Positions 18,547 to 27,304 of a stretch of DNA of 64,000 nt are shown in pieces (the stretch's first letter is position 1; every line of letters begins with the position of its first letter). Under the pieces are notes generated by a model that saw only the letters and a list, made by a program, of their open reading frames with translations, was not told the origin of the DNA and made no database searches. Source of the stretch: Mycolicibacterium helvum (GTDB lineage Bacteria; Actinomycetota; Actinomycetes; Mycobacteriales; Mycobacteriaceae); NCBI RefSeq assembly GCF_010731895.1, contig NZ_AP022596.1, forward strand, positions 1,488,001-1,552,000, in the 5' to 3' direction. The position numbers and the translations under genes were made by a program.

Positions 18547-19101
18547 ATGGGCCGCTGGGAGCCGGATGCACAGGGCCGCCTGCAACAGGCGGCCCTGGCG
18601 CTGTATACCGAGCGCGGGTTCGACCAGACGACGGTCGCCGAGATCGCCGAGCGGGCCGGGCTGACCGAGCGCACCTTCTTCCGATACTTCGCCGACAAGC
18701 GTGAAGTGCTCTTCGCCGGCCAGCGGCCGCTGCTGGAACATCTGACGAAAGGTGTTGTCGAAGCTCCTGATTCGGCCAATCCCCTATCAGCAGTCAGCAA
18801 CGGTCTGCAGGCGACTGCGGAGTTCTTCGACGGCCGGCGGGAAGTATCGCGGCTGCGGCAAGCGGTGATCGACGCCAACCCCGCACTACAGGAACGCGAG
18901 CTGACCAAGCGCGCGGCACTGTCGGCCGCGATGGCCGACGGCCTGCTGCAGCGCGGCGTGGCCGAGCCGACCGCCCGCCTCACCGGCGAAGCCGGGGCTT
19001 CGGTATTTCACCTGGCCTTCGAGCAGTGGCTGGCCGCCGACGACCGCGACCTGGCGTACTTCGTGCGCGCCGCGATCGACGACCTCAAGGCCGGCGTCTA
19101 G
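18547..19101 (+). CDS. TetR family transcriptional regulator
   Basis: A 184-residue regulator. The N-terminal DNA-binding domain reads LYTERGFDQTTVAEIAERAG then LTERTFFRYFADKREVLF, a close TetR consensus match. The ligand domain is shorter than average. It is divergent from the epimerase gene and probably represses it and itself through the twin sites between them. The stop lies 9 bp from the convergent menC stop. Confidence 0.87.
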   Translation: MGRWEPDAQGRLQQAALALYTERGFDQTTVAEIAERAGLTERTFFRYFADKREVLFAGQRPLLEHLTKGVVEAPDSANPLSAVSNGLQATAEFFDGRREVSRLRQAVIDANPALQERELTKRAALSAAMADGLLQRGVAEPTARLTGEAGASVFHLAFEQWLAADDRDLAYFVRAAIDDLKAGV

Positions 19102-19110
19102 CTCGAGGAG

Positions 19111-20064
19111 TCACAGCAGCGCATGGCATTCGCGGACGCGGGCGATCCACCAGTCGCGGCGCCCGGCCGGCGCGGCGAGCGCAGCGAGGCGCGCCGGATC
19201 GGGCGTCACGTCGCCGACGGGCAGGCCGCCGTCGACTGGCGCGATGTCGGCGACATCCTCGACAAACAGCCCGCCGGTGCCCAGCCCGCAGGCATGCTCC
19301 AGCCGGGGCAACGCACCCGCGGCGGCCAGCCCGGCCGCGATACCGACCGCGGTGTCCAGCGCGCTGGAAATCACCACCGGAATGTCGATCTCGGCGGCGA
19401 TGCCCAACAGCGCGGCGACCCCGCCCAGCGGAGCCACCTTGAGCACCGCGATGTCAGCGGCCCGCGCCCGCACCACAGCCAACGGGTCGGCGGCCTTGCG
19501 GATGCTCTCGTCGGCGGCCACCGCGATCGCCACCCGCCGACGCACCTCAGCCAGCTCGTCCACGCTCTTGCAAGGCTGTTCGAGGTATTCCACCGGTCCA
19601 TCGGCAGTGAGCGCGGCCGCGGCAGCCACCGCCTGCTCGACCGTCCATCCGCCGTTGGCGTCCACTCGTACGGTCGGGATCAGCGCACGGACGGCGTTCA
19701 CCCGAGCGACGTCGTCGGCCAGCGACTGTCCCGGCTCAGCCACCTTGACCTTGGCGGTGCGGGCCCCCGGAAAACGCTCCAACACCTCGGGCACGTGCGC
19801 GGCGGGCACCGCTGGAACCGTGGCGTTGATCGGTATGACATCGCGTACGACGGGAGGTCTTGTGCCGTAGGCAGATTCAATTCCCGACGCCAACCAGTGT
19901 GCGGCCTCGGGTGGTTCGTATTCGACGAATGCGCCGAACTCACCCCAGCCCGTCGGCCCCTCGATCAGCGCCACTTCGCGAATCATGATGCCGCGAAACC
20001 GCACCCGCATCGGCAACGCGACCACGTGCAGGCGCTCCAACAGATCATCCAGCGCTACCGCCAT
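19111..20064 (-). CDS. menC: o-Succinylbenzoate synthase MenC
   Basis: An enolase-superfamily dehydratase making o-succinylbenzoate for menaquinone. In this 317-residue protein the catalytic acid/base lysines are Lys105 and Lys107 (KVK) and Lys209 (LKV). The magnesium ligands are Asp135 (DANGG), Glu162 (LEQP) and Asp185 (ADES). These fall three residues before the positions I recall for Rv0553, so the active site is complete. Its ATG shares a base with the stop of the upstream CoA ligase gene (TGATG), indicating coupled translation. Confidence 0.95.
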   Translation of the reverse strand: MAVALDDLLERLHVVALPMRVRFRGIMIREVALIEGPTGWGEFGAFVEYEPPEAAHWLASGIESAYGTRPPVVRDVIPINATVPAVPAAHVPEVLERFPGARTAKVKVAEPGQSLADDVARVNAVRALIPTVRVDANGGWTVEQAVAAAAALTADGPVEYLEQPCKSVDELAEVRRRVAIAVAADESIRKAADPLAVVRARAADIAVLKVAPLGGVAALLGIAAEIDIPVVISSALDTAVGIAAGLAAAGALPRLEHACGLGTGGLFVEDVADIAPVDGGLPVGDVTPDPARLAALAAPAGRRDWWIARVRECHALL

Positions 20065-21629
20065 CAGATTGCGCGGCCGCGGTTCTCCCAGTACGGCGTG
20101 CGCAGGTCGCGCTTGAGCAGCTTGCCGGTTGGATTGCGCGGCAGCGCCTCAGAGATCTCCACGCTACGCGGGCACTTGTAGTGCGCCAGCCGCTCCCGGC
20201 ACCAGGCGATCAGCTCGGCCTCGGACGTCTCGCCACCAGAAGATAATTCAACGACCGCCTTGACCGACTCGCCCCACTTGTCGTCGGGAATGCCGAACAC
20301 CGCCGCGTCGAGCACCGCGGGATGGTCGGTCAGCACCCGCTCGACCTCGACGGAGTAGATGTTCTCCCCGCCGGAGATGATCATGTCCTTGAGCCGGTCC
20401 TCGACGAAGATGAAACCGTCCTCGTCGACGCGGCCGACGTCACCGGTGCGGAACCAGCCGTCCTCGGTGATCGCCGAGACGGTGGCCTCCGGCTTGTTGT
20501 GATAGCCCTTCATCAACTGCGGTGTGCGGAACCATAATTCGCCGGGCTGGCCAGTCGGCACCTCAGCGAGCGTCTCGACGTCGACCACTCGCACCTCCAC
20601 CTCACGGGCTGGGCGGCCGGCACTGAGCATTCGTTCCGGGCGCGAATCGTCGCGGTGCACCTCCGGGGAGAGCTGGGTGATCGAACCGCACACCTCGGTC
20701 AGCCCATACACCTGGATGAAGTCGGTGTCCGGCCATGCCTTCAGCGCCGACTTCAGCAATGCCGGCGGCATCGGCGAGGCACCGTAGACGAACGTCCGCA
20801 GCCCACTGAACAGTGCGACCGCATCCTCACCTGAATCCAGCACCTTGCCCAGCACCGCGGGCACCAGGAAGGTGCGGTTCGCCCCTTGCAGCAGCGCGCC
20901 GGCCAGCGAAGCGCCGTCGGCTTCGCGCGTCATGACGGTCGGGACGCCGGCGTGAATGCCGTACTGCACGTAGGCCGACCCACCAACGTGGAACAGCGGC
21001 ATCGCCACCATGTTCTTGTCATCCGGGCCGAACTCGAAGGTGGCGGCATTGATCGTGTGCGCCAAGATATTTCGCTGGGACAGCACGACACCCTTGGGCC
21101 GGCCTGTGGTGCCCGACGAGTACATGATCAGGCAGGTGTCCTCAGGGTCGACCCCGGCGGGGCGCCCGGCCGGGGTGCCAGCGGCCAGCAGTGCTTCATA
21201 CTGGTCGCCGTCCGCACCTTCGGGCGTCACCTCGATGACATCCTCGACATTGGTCAGCTTGGCGCGGATCTTGTCGACCGCCCCGATCAGCTCGGTACCG
21301 ACGATCAACAGTTTGGCGCCGGAATCGTTGAGAACGTAGTCCATCTCGTCGCCGGCCAACCGGAAGTTGATGACAGCGGTGGCCGCGCCGATCGAGGCCG
21401 CCGCCAGCTGCAGCTCGATGCAGGCCGGGTGGTTCTTGTCCAGGAATGCCACCACATCACCGCGCCCGATGCCGCGCTCCACCAATGCCCCGGCCAGCCG
21501 GCGGATCCGCTCGTTCCACTGCGCCCAGGTCCAGCTGCGGCCGAGGTAGCTGACCGCTTCGCGGTCGGCCTTGTGCTGCGCCCAGTAAGCCGGCCGGTCG
21601 TCGAGAAAGCGCGGTTCGGGTGCTCGCAT
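20064..21629 (-). CDS. Acyl-CoA synthetase (AMP-binding), FadD-type
   Basis: A 521-residue class I adenylate-forming enzyme that should activate a carboxylic acid to its CoA thioester. The phosphate-binding loop MYSSGTTGRPKG is at 169-180, VYGLTEVCG follows mid-protein, WFRTGDVG and the hinge block RLKDMIISGGENIY come later, and the C-terminal lysine motif is PTGKLLKR. It is translationally coupled to menC, yet a distinct menE lies elsewhere in the window, so it may be a fatty-acid ligase or a second aryl-CoA ligase. It diverges from fadD8 over a 94-bp region with a KstR-like box. Confidence 0.85.
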   Translation of the reverse strand: MRAPEPRFLDDRPAYWAQHKADREAVSYLGRSWTWAQWNERIRRLAGALVERGIGRGDVVAFLDKNHPACIELQLAAASIGAATAVINFRLAGDEMDYVLNDSGAKLLIVGTELIGAVDKIRAKLTNVEDVIEVTPEGADGDQYEALLAAGTPAGRPAGVDPEDTCLIMYSSGTTGRPKGVVLSQRNILAHTINAATFEFGPDDKNMVAMPLFHVGGSAYVQYGIHAGVPTVMTREADGASLAGALLQGANRTFLVPAVLGKVLDSGEDAVALFSGLRTFVYGASPMPPALLKSALKAWPDTDFIQVYGLTEVCGSITQLSPEVHRDDSRPERMLSAGRPAREVEVRVVDVETLAEVPTGQPGELWFRTPQLMKGYHNKPEATVSAITEDGWFRTGDVGRVDEDGFIFVEDRLKDMIISGGENIYSVEVERVLTDHPAVLDAAVFGIPDDKWGESVKAVVELSSGGETSEAELIAWCRERLAHYKCPRSVEISEALPRNPTGKLLKRDLRTPYWENRGRAI

Positions 21630-21698
21630 ACCGGCCAGAGTGCCACGTCAGGTTGCCGGTGAGCCAGCCTTCGAAAACGGCACCCCTTCCATCAAATC

Positions 21699-21712
21699 TG
21701 GAACACGTTCTA
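21699..21712. promoter_or_regulatory. KstR-type operator candidate
   Basis: TGGAACACGTTCTA matches the published KstR consensus TnnAACnnGTTnnA at every fixed position. It is 11 bp upstream of the fadD8 ATG and in the divergent promoter region of the second CoA ligase. KstR represses sterol catabolism genes in mycobacteria; binding here is inferred. Confidence 0.55.
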
Positions 21713-21723
21713 GTGTGGACGCC

Positions 21724-23325
21724 ATGAGTGACGAGCTGCTGCGCCATCCCATTCATTCCGGGCACCTGACGGTCGGCGCGCTGAAGCGCAATAAGAACAA
21801 GCCAGTGCTACATCTTGGCGACACCACGCTGACCGGTGGCGAGCTCGCCGACCGCATCAGCCAGTACATTCAGGCGTTCGAGGCGCTCGGCGCGGGATCC
21901 GGCGCGACGGCGGGGCTACTGTCGCTGAACCGGCCCGAGGTGCTGATGATCATCGGGGCCGGCCAGACCCAGGGGTACCGGCGGGTGGCACTACACCCTC
22001 TCGGTTCCCTCGATGACCACGCGTACGTCCTCAACGACGCCGGGGTGACGTCGCTGATCATCGACCCCAACCCGATGTTCATCGAACGGGCCCAAGGTCT
22101 GCTGGAGAAGGTGCCCGCGCTCAAGCAGGTCTTGACCCTCGGCCCGGTTCCCGAGGCACTCGGCGATTCGGCGGTGGACCTGATCGCCGAGGCCGCCAAG
22201 TACCCGCCGAAACCGTTGGTGGCGGCCAATCTGGCCCCCGATCATGTCGGCGGCATGGCCTACACCGGCGGCACCACCGGTAAGCCCAAAGGTGTGCTGG
22301 GTACCGCGCAATCGATCACCTCGATGACGACCATTCAGCTCGCCGAGTGGGAGTGGCCGGACAACCCGCGGTTCCTGATGTGCACCCCGCTGTCGCATGC
22401 CGGGGCCGCGTTCTTTGTGCCGACCGTCGTCAAGGGCGGCGAGCTGGTGGTGCTGACAAAGTTCGATCCGGCCGAGGTGCTGCGGGTGATCGAGGAGCAG
22501 AAGATCACCGCGACGATGCTGGTGCCGTCGATGATCTACGCGCTGATGGATCATCCCGATTCACACACCCGCGACCTGTCGTCGCTGGAGACCGTCTACT
22601 ACGGCGCCTCGGCGATGAACCCGGTGCGGCTGGCCGAGGCGATCCGCCGGTTCGGCCCGATCTTCGCCCAGTACTACGGGCAGTCCGAGGCTCCGATGGT
22701 GATTTCCTATCTGGCCAAGAAGGATCATGACGAGAAGCGGCTGACCTCCTGCGGACGGCCCACCCTGTTCGCCCGCACCGCGCTGCTGGACGCCGACGGC
22801 AAGGAGGTGGCCCAAGGCGAGGTCGGCGAGATCTGTGTCTCCGGTCCACTGCTGTCCGGCGGGTACTGGAATCTGCCGGAGGAGACGGCCAAGGCGTTCA
22901 AGGATGGCTGGCTGCACACCGGCGATATGGCGCGCGAGGACGAAGACGGCTTCTGGTTCATCGTCGACCGGGTCAAGGACATGATCGTCACCGGCGGGTT
23001 CAACGTGTTCCCGCGCGAAGTGGAGGACGTCGTCGCCGAGCATCCGGCCGTCGCGCAGGTGTGCGTGATCGGTACGCCCGACGAGAAGTGGGGCGAGGCC
23101 GTCACCGCGGTGATCGTGCTGCGACCCGAGCACCCCGGCGACGACGACTCGGTGGCGCAGCTGACCGCCGAGATCCAGGCCGCGGTCAAGGACCGCAAGG
23201 GTTCGGTGCAGGCCCCCAAGCAGGTGATCGTCGTCGACTCGGTGCCGGTGACCGCACTGGGCAAACCGGACAAGAAGGCAGTTCGGGCGCAGTTCTGGGA
23301 AGGCTCATCACGCGCCATCGGCTAG
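21724..23325 (+). CDS. fadD8: Fatty-acid-CoA ligase FadD8
   Basis: A 533-residue AMP-binding acyl-CoA synthetase that is recognisably Rv0551c (FadD8) from the first residues (MSDELLRHPIHSGHL) to the end (KKAVRAQFWEGSSRAIG). The P-loop TGGTTGKPKG is at 181-190, YYGQSEAPM lies mid-protein, WLHTGDMAREDEDGFWF and RVKDMIVTGGFNVFPREVE form the hinge region, and the C-terminal lysine motif is LGKPDKK. The ATG matches the family N-terminus. The only regulatory sign is the KstR-like site just upstream; the true acid substrate is unknown. Confidence 0.92.
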   Translation: MSDELLRHPIHSGHLTVGALKRNKNKPVLHLGDTTLTGGELADRISQYIQAFEALGAGSGATAGLLSLNRPEVLMIIGAGQTQGYRRVALHPLGSLDDHAYVLNDAGVTSLIIDPNPMFIERAQGLLEKVPALKQVLTLGPVPEALGDSAVDLIAEAAKYPPKPLVAANLAPDHVGGMAYTGGTTGKPKGVLGTAQSITSMTTIQLAEWEWPDNPRFLMCTPLSHAGAAFFVPTVVKGGELVVLTKFDPAEVLRVIEEQKITATMLVPSMIYALMDHPDSHTRDLSSLETVYYGASAMNPVRLAEAIRRFGPIFAQYYGQSEAPMVISYLAKKDHDEKRLTSCGRPTLFARTALLDADGKEVAQGEVGEICVSGPLLSGGYWNLPEETAKAFKDGWLHTGDMAREDEDGFWFIVDRVKDMIVTGGFNVFPREVEDVVAEHPAVAQVCVIGTPDEKWGEAVTAVIVLRPEHPGDDDSVAQLTAEIQAAVKDRKGSVQAPKQVIVVDSVPVTALGKPDKKAVRAQFWEGSSRAIG

Positions 23326-23347
23326 GTCGGCGGCGCATACTTGACTG

Positions 23348-23896
23348 ATGCTGTCCCGGGTCATCCCGCTCGAGTACCTCAAAGAGCGCGACCTGATGTT
23401 CTGGCTGCCGCCCGGCGGTCAGGACAATGATGTGTGGGCTGACACCTGGGTGATCCTCGCCGAGCTCGAATCGGCCCATGCCGCACCGGTTCTCGCACTC
23501 CTGCACGACGCGGACGTTGGCGCATACATCGCCGGCCGGAGCGGACTGAAAGGCGCCGCCGACCGCGGCGTGGCGCTCTATGTGGACCGGGAACAGCACA
23601 GCCGGGCTACCGATGTGGTGATGCAGTTCCTGCGCGGCAAAGACCAGCCGGCCGTACCGGTGAAGTCGGCAAAACCGGCCCCGAAGGTGCACCCCAAGGT
23701 CACGCCGCGAGCCGTCCGCATCCTGCTGATGGCGCTCCAGGTCGCGTTTGTCGCGGGTCTGTTCGCACTGGTGCTGTTGTGGGCTTACTACCGAGGTCCG
23801 TCCATGTTTCCGGGAGTGCAGCGCGCGCATCACCCCGCGCCGGCTTCGAACGCACCCGGTTTGACGCAGCCCACCTGGACCGATCCCGGCCCCTGA
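23348..23896 (+). CDS. Hypothetical membrane-anchored protein
   Basis: A 182-residue protein of unknown function, 22 nt after fadD8. The N-terminal about 105 residues look like a small alpha/beta domain (VILAELESAHAAPVLALLHDADVGAYIAG and VALYVDREQHSRATDVVMQFL), faintly like the DUF2007 signal-transducing fold. A Lys/Pro linker (KSAKPAPKVHPKVTP) precedes one transmembrane helix at about 125-145, and a Pro-rich tail follows. Spacing suggests co-transcription with fadD8. Confidence 0.6.
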   Translation: MLSRVIPLEYLKERDLMFWLPPGGQDNDVWADTWVILAELESAHAAPVLALLHDADVGAYIAGRSGLKGAADRGVALYVDREQHSRATDVVMQFLRGKDQPAVPVKSAKPAPKVHPKVTPRAVRILLMALQVAFVAGLFALVLLWAYYRGPSMFPGVQRAHHPAPASNAPGLTQPTWTDPGP

Positions 23897-23982
23897 GCGA
23901 TCTTTCGTCGAGAGCAACCTGAGGGCGGGAATCAGCCAGAACCCGCCATGGCGTTACGCTCGCGCACTGGCAGCATGGTGGC

Positions 23983-24672
23983 ATGCCCATCAGCGCCGTA
24001 CTGTTCGACTTCTCCGGCACCCTGTTTCGCCTCGAAGAGGACGACAGCTGGTTCACTGGCATGGAACTGATCGATGACGACGGCCGTCGCGCGGTCGACG
24101 AGCACCTGCAAGCCGAGCTGATGGAACGGCTCACCCATCCCACCGGCGGCTCGGTGACCAGGACCGAGGAAGCCCACCGAGCCTGGGTCAACCGCGACCT
24201 CGCCCCCGCCCTGCACCGTGAGGCCTACCTTCACACGCTGCGCGACGCCGGCCTGCCCGACCACCACGCCGAGGCGCTGTACCGGCAAGCCGTCGACCCC
24301 GCGTCCTGGGTGCCCTACCCCGACACCGTCGAGGCGTTGCGGTCGCTGAAGTCGCATGGCCTGCGCACCGCGATCGTCTCCAATATCGCGTTCGACATCC
24401 GCCCGGCGTTCCGGACCGCAGGCGCCGATGCCGACGAGTTCGTGCTGTCCTTCGAAGTCGGTGTGGTCAAACCGGATCCGCGGATCTTCCACATCGCGCT
24501 GCAGCGCCTCGGCGTCGCCGCCGGCGAGACCGTGATGGTCGGCGACAGCCAAGAGAACGACGGGGCCGCCCGCGACGTCGGCTGCGATTTCATTCTGGTC
24601 GACCCGCTGCCCGTCGCCGAGCGTCCGACCGGGCTGATCGACGCACTGCACGACCGCGGTATCGGGCTCTAG
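23983..24672 (+). CDS. HAD superfamily hydrolase
   Basis: A 229-residue haloacid dehalogenase-like enzyme. Motif I is LFDFSGTLF with nucleophile Asp9, motif II is the Ser in IVSNI, motif III includes Lys in GVVKPDP, and motif IV is MVGDSQENDG. Position +2 of motif I is Ser instead of the Asp used as general acid by most phosphatases, so it may be a phosphatase with altered chemistry or a non-phosphatase HAD. The cap is a helical insertion after motif I. It precedes menB by 136 bp. Confidence 0.8.
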   Translation: MPISAVLFDFSGTLFRLEEDDSWFTGMELIDDDGRRAVDEHLQAELMERLTHPTGGSVTRTEEAHRAWVNRDLAPALHREAYLHTLRDAGLPDHHAEALYRQAVDPASWVPYPDTVEALRSLKSHGLRTAIVSNIAFDIRPAFRTAGADADEFVLSFEVGVVKPDPRIFHIALQRLGVAAGETVMVGDSQENDGAARDVGCDFILVDPLPVAERPTGLIDALHDRGIGL

Positions 24673-24808
24673 GCGTAGGTTTTTCCCATGGCCGACACCG
24701 AGCGCATCGGACCGCCCTGGTCCTCACCGGCGTCAACTTCATGACGAACACCGGCCGGAGCACGGTGTTCCGATTTGACCCACTGACCGAGAATGGAGTT
24801 CAAAACCC

Positions 24809-25711
24809 TTGACTGACAACCCGTTTGACGGATCGCAATGGCGCGCCATCGATGGCTTCGAGGATCTGACTGATATCACCTACCACCGCCACATCTCCGA
24901 CGGAACGGTGCGGGTGGCCTTCGACCGGCCCGAGGTGCGCAACGCCTTCCGTCCGCACACCGTCGACGAGCTGTACCGCGCGCTCGACCACGCCCGGATG
25001 TCGCCCGATGTCGGCGTGGTGCTGTTGACCGGCAACGGGCCGTCGGCCAAGGACGGCGGCTGGGCGTTCTGCTCCGGTGGCGACCAGCGCATCCGCGGCC
25101 GCAGCGGTTATCAGTACGCCGCCGGCGAAACAGCCGAGACCGTCGATCCGGCGCGCGCCGGGCGGCTGCACATCCTGGAGGTGCAACGGCTCATCCGGTT
25201 CATGCCCAAGGTCGTCATCTGCCTGGTCAATGGGTGGGCAGCCGGTGGCGGGCACAGCCTGCACGTGGTCTGCGACCTCACCCTGGCCAGCCGCGAGCAC
25301 GCCCGGTTCAAGCAGACCGACGCCGACGTCGGCAGCTTCGACGGCGGGTACGGCAGCGCCTACCTGGCGCGCCAGGTCGGGCAGAAGTTCGCCCGCGAGA
25401 TCTTCTTCCTGGGGCGCCCGTACACGGCCGAGCAGATGCACCGGATGGGTGCGGTCAACGAGGTCGTCGACCACGCCGAGCTGGAGAACGTGGCCGTGCA
25501 GTGGGCCAAGGAGATCAACGGCAAGTCGCCTCAGGCCCAGCGCATGCTGAAGTTCGCTTTCAACCTGCTCGACGACGGGTTGGTGGGACAGCAACTGTTC
25601 GCCGGGGAGGCCACCCGGCTGGCCTATATGACCGACGAGGCCGTCGAGGGCCGCGACGCATTCCTGGAGAAGCGCGACCCGGATTGGACCCCGTTCCCGC
25701 GGTACTTCTAG
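24809..25711 (+). CDS. menB: 1,4-Dihydroxy-2-naphthoyl-CoA synthase MenB
   Basis: A crotonase-family enzyme that closes the naphthoate ring from o-succinylbenzoyl-CoA. The 300-residue product matches Rv0548c nearly throughout: WAFCSGGDQRIRGRSGYQY, NGWAAGGGHSLHVVCDLTLA and DADVGSFDGGYGSAYLARQ carry the oxyanion hole and active-site segment. The start is a TTG: an in-frame stop lies at 24776-24778 and no ATG or GTG intervenes; GGAG precedes it by about 10 nt. The N-terminus is shorter than in M. tuberculosis. The TTG overlaps a TGA that closes a short upstream frame. Confidence 0.95.
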   Translation: MTDNPFDGSQWRAIDGFEDLTDITYHRHISDGTVRVAFDRPEVRNAFRPHTVDELYRALDHARMSPDVGVVLLTGNGPSAKDGGWAFCSGGDQRIRGRSGYQYAAGETAETVDPARAGRLHILEVQRLIRFMPKVVICLVNGWAAGGGHSLHVVCDLTLASREHARFKQTDADVGSFDGGYGSAYLARQVGQKFAREIFFLGRPYTAEQMHRMGAVNEVVDHAELENVAVQWAKEINGKSPQAQRMLKFAFNLLDDGLVGQQLFAGEATRLAYMTDEAVEGRDAFLEKRDPDWTPFPRYF

Positions 25712-25738
25712 CGATTTCGGCGGGCATAGACTCCAGCC

Positions 25739-26587
25739 GTGAATCCCCTGCGCCGCAGACTGACCGATGCCATCGCCCTGACCGGGATGCGTCCGCCGCT
25801 GAGCATGCCGACGGGTATCAACATCGACCTGCGCGGCAAGCGGGTGCTGGTGACCGGCGCGTCGTCGGGCATCGGCGCGGCCGGCGCCGAGTTGTTCGCC
25901 GCGCAAGGGTGCGATGTCGTGGTGGTCGCCCGGCGGGCTGATCTGCTCGGCGAGGTCGTCGACCGCATCACCGCCGCAGGCGGTGCAGCCAGCGCGATTG
26001 CCTGCGACCTATCCGATCTGGACGCCGTCGACGCGCTGGCGAACGACGTCGGCGCTGTCGACATCCTGGTGAACAACGCCGGGCGGTCGATCCGCAGGCC
26101 ACTGGCCGAATCGCTCGACCGCTGGCACGACGTCGAGCGCACGATGACGCTGAACTACTTCTCGCCGCTGCGGCTCATCCGCGGGCTGGCGCCCGCCATG
26201 ATCGAGCGCGGCGACGGCCACATCATCAACGTCGCGACGTGGGGGGTGTTCAGCGAAGCCTCCCCCCTGTTCGGCGTCTACAACGCCTCGAAATCCGCAC
26301 TCAGCGCGGTCAGCCGGGTCATCGAAACCGAATGGTCGGGCCACGGCGTGCATTCGACGACGTTGTATTACCCGCTGGTGGCCACCCCGATGATCGCGCC
26401 GACCAAGGCCTACGACGGCCTGGCCGCGCTGACCGCCGAAGAGGCCGGGCAATGGATGATCGACGCCGCCCGGCACCGCCCGGTGCGGATTGCCCCCCGG
26501 ATGGCCGTCACGGCCCGCGCGCTGGACATCGTCGCACCCGGTGTCATCAGCCGGGTGATGAAGCGTCAGCGCCTGCAGCCCAACTGA
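25739..26587 (+). CDS. Short-chain dehydrogenase (Rv0547c-like)
   Basis: A 282-residue classical SDR downstream of menB. The cofactor motif TGASSGIG begins near residue 39 after a 30-residue extension (TDAIALTGMRPPLSMP), NNAG is near 108, and the catalytic pair is Tyr-Lys in YNASK near 178-182. Gene order after menB corresponds to Rv0547c. It starts with GTG 27 bp after menB and probably shares its transcript. Substrate is unknown; a role in quinone metabolism is only suggested by position. Confidence 0.82.
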   Translation: MNPLRRRLTDAIALTGMRPPLSMPTGINIDLRGKRVLVTGASSGIGAAGAELFAAQGCDVVVVARRADLLGEVVDRITAAGGAASAIACDLSDLDAVDALANDVGAVDILVNNAGRSIRRPLAESLDRWHDVERTMTLNYFSPLRLIRGLAPAMIERGDGHIINVATWGVFSEASPLFGVYNASKSALSAVSRVIETEWSGHGVHSTTLYYPLVATPMIAPTKAYDGLAALTAEEAGQWMIDAARHRPVRIAPRMAVTARALDIVAPGVISRVMKRQRLQPN

Positions 26588-26602
26588 GGTAAACACAACG
26601 GC

Positions 26603-26989
26603 ATGGAGATCCTCGCGAGCCGGATGCTGCTCCGGCCAGCGGATTACGCACGCTCGGTGTCCTTCTACCGCGACGCGCTCGGACTGGCCATCGCCCGCGA
26701 GTACAGCGGCGGCACCGTCTTCTACGCCGGCCAGTCGTTGATCGAGCTTGCCGGTCACGGCGCACCCGAACATCGCGGCGCCCCGCTACCGGTCTCGCTG
26801 TGGCTGCAGGTCCGCGATCTCTACTCAACCCAACAGGATTTGCGCGACCGCGGTGTGGAGATCGCCCGGGAGGCCCGGCGCGAATCGTGGGGTCTGCATG
26901 AGATGCATGTCAGCGATCCGGACGGGATGACGTTGATCTTCGTGCAGGTTCCCGAGGACCATCCGCTACGGCGCGATACCCGCGATTAG
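26603..26989 (+). CDS. VOC/glyoxalase family protein (Rv0546c-like)
   Basis: A 128-residue vicinal-oxygen-chelate protein, 15 bp after the SDR. The two betaalphabetabetabeta modules are visible: RMLLRPADYARSVSFYRDALGL at the N-terminus and LHEMHVSDPDGMTLIFVQVP at the C-terminus with a likely metal-ligand His/Glu set. Members include glyoxalases, dioxygenases and antibiotic-resistance proteins, so the reaction is undefined. Corresponds to Rv0546c by order. Its stop overlaps the stop of the convergent DUF3349 gene by 3 bases. Confidence 0.82.
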   Translation: MEILASRMLLRPADYARSVSFYRDALGLAIAREYSGGTVFYAGQSLIELAGHGAPEHRGAPLPVSLWLQVRDLYSTQQDLRDRGVEIAREARRESWGLHEMHVSDPDGMTLIFVQVPEDHPLRRDTRD

Positions 26990-27297
26990 TGCGATTCGAG
27001 CGGCCAGCCCACCGAGGCCAGCCGACCCGCAACCTGATTCAGCTCTTCGGGAGTGGGTTCCTTCTCGATGACCTCGCGGACAGCGTCGCGGATCTGATCG
27101 TCGGTGACCGGAGTCGCGAAATCCGCTGCGCGCAAGATCGATTGGGCCGCCTGGATGACCTCGTCCTCCGACAAGGACCGCTTCAGGAGAGCTAGCAGGG
27201 GGTAGTAATCCTTGCGCGGAACACCTTCTGGGTAGCCCTTGTGCAACCAATCCAGGACGTTCTCGAGGAAGGGGGGCCGCTGCTGTTCGATAGTCAT
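26986..27297 (-). CDS. DUF3349 domain protein (copy 1)
   Basis: A 103-residue cytoplasmic protein. The core LDWLHKGYPEGVPRKDYYPLLALLKRSL followed by LSEDEVIQAA and the C-terminal GRLASVGWPLE are the features of DUF3349, a small helical actinobacterial family. It is the last gene of the pitA, two-helix membrane protein, DUF3349 reverse-strand operon, 7 bp after its neighbour. The ATG (MTIEQQ) was chosen because upstream residues overlap the preceding gene. It is paralogous to the gene at 29106-29408. Function unknown. Confidence 0.8.
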   Translation of the reverse strand: MTIEQQRPPFLENVLDWLHKGYPEGVPRKDYYPLLALLKRSLSEDEVIQAAQSILRAADFATPVTDDQIRDAVREVIEKEPTPEELNQVAGRLASVGWPLESH

Positions 27298-27304
27298 CTC
27301 AGCC

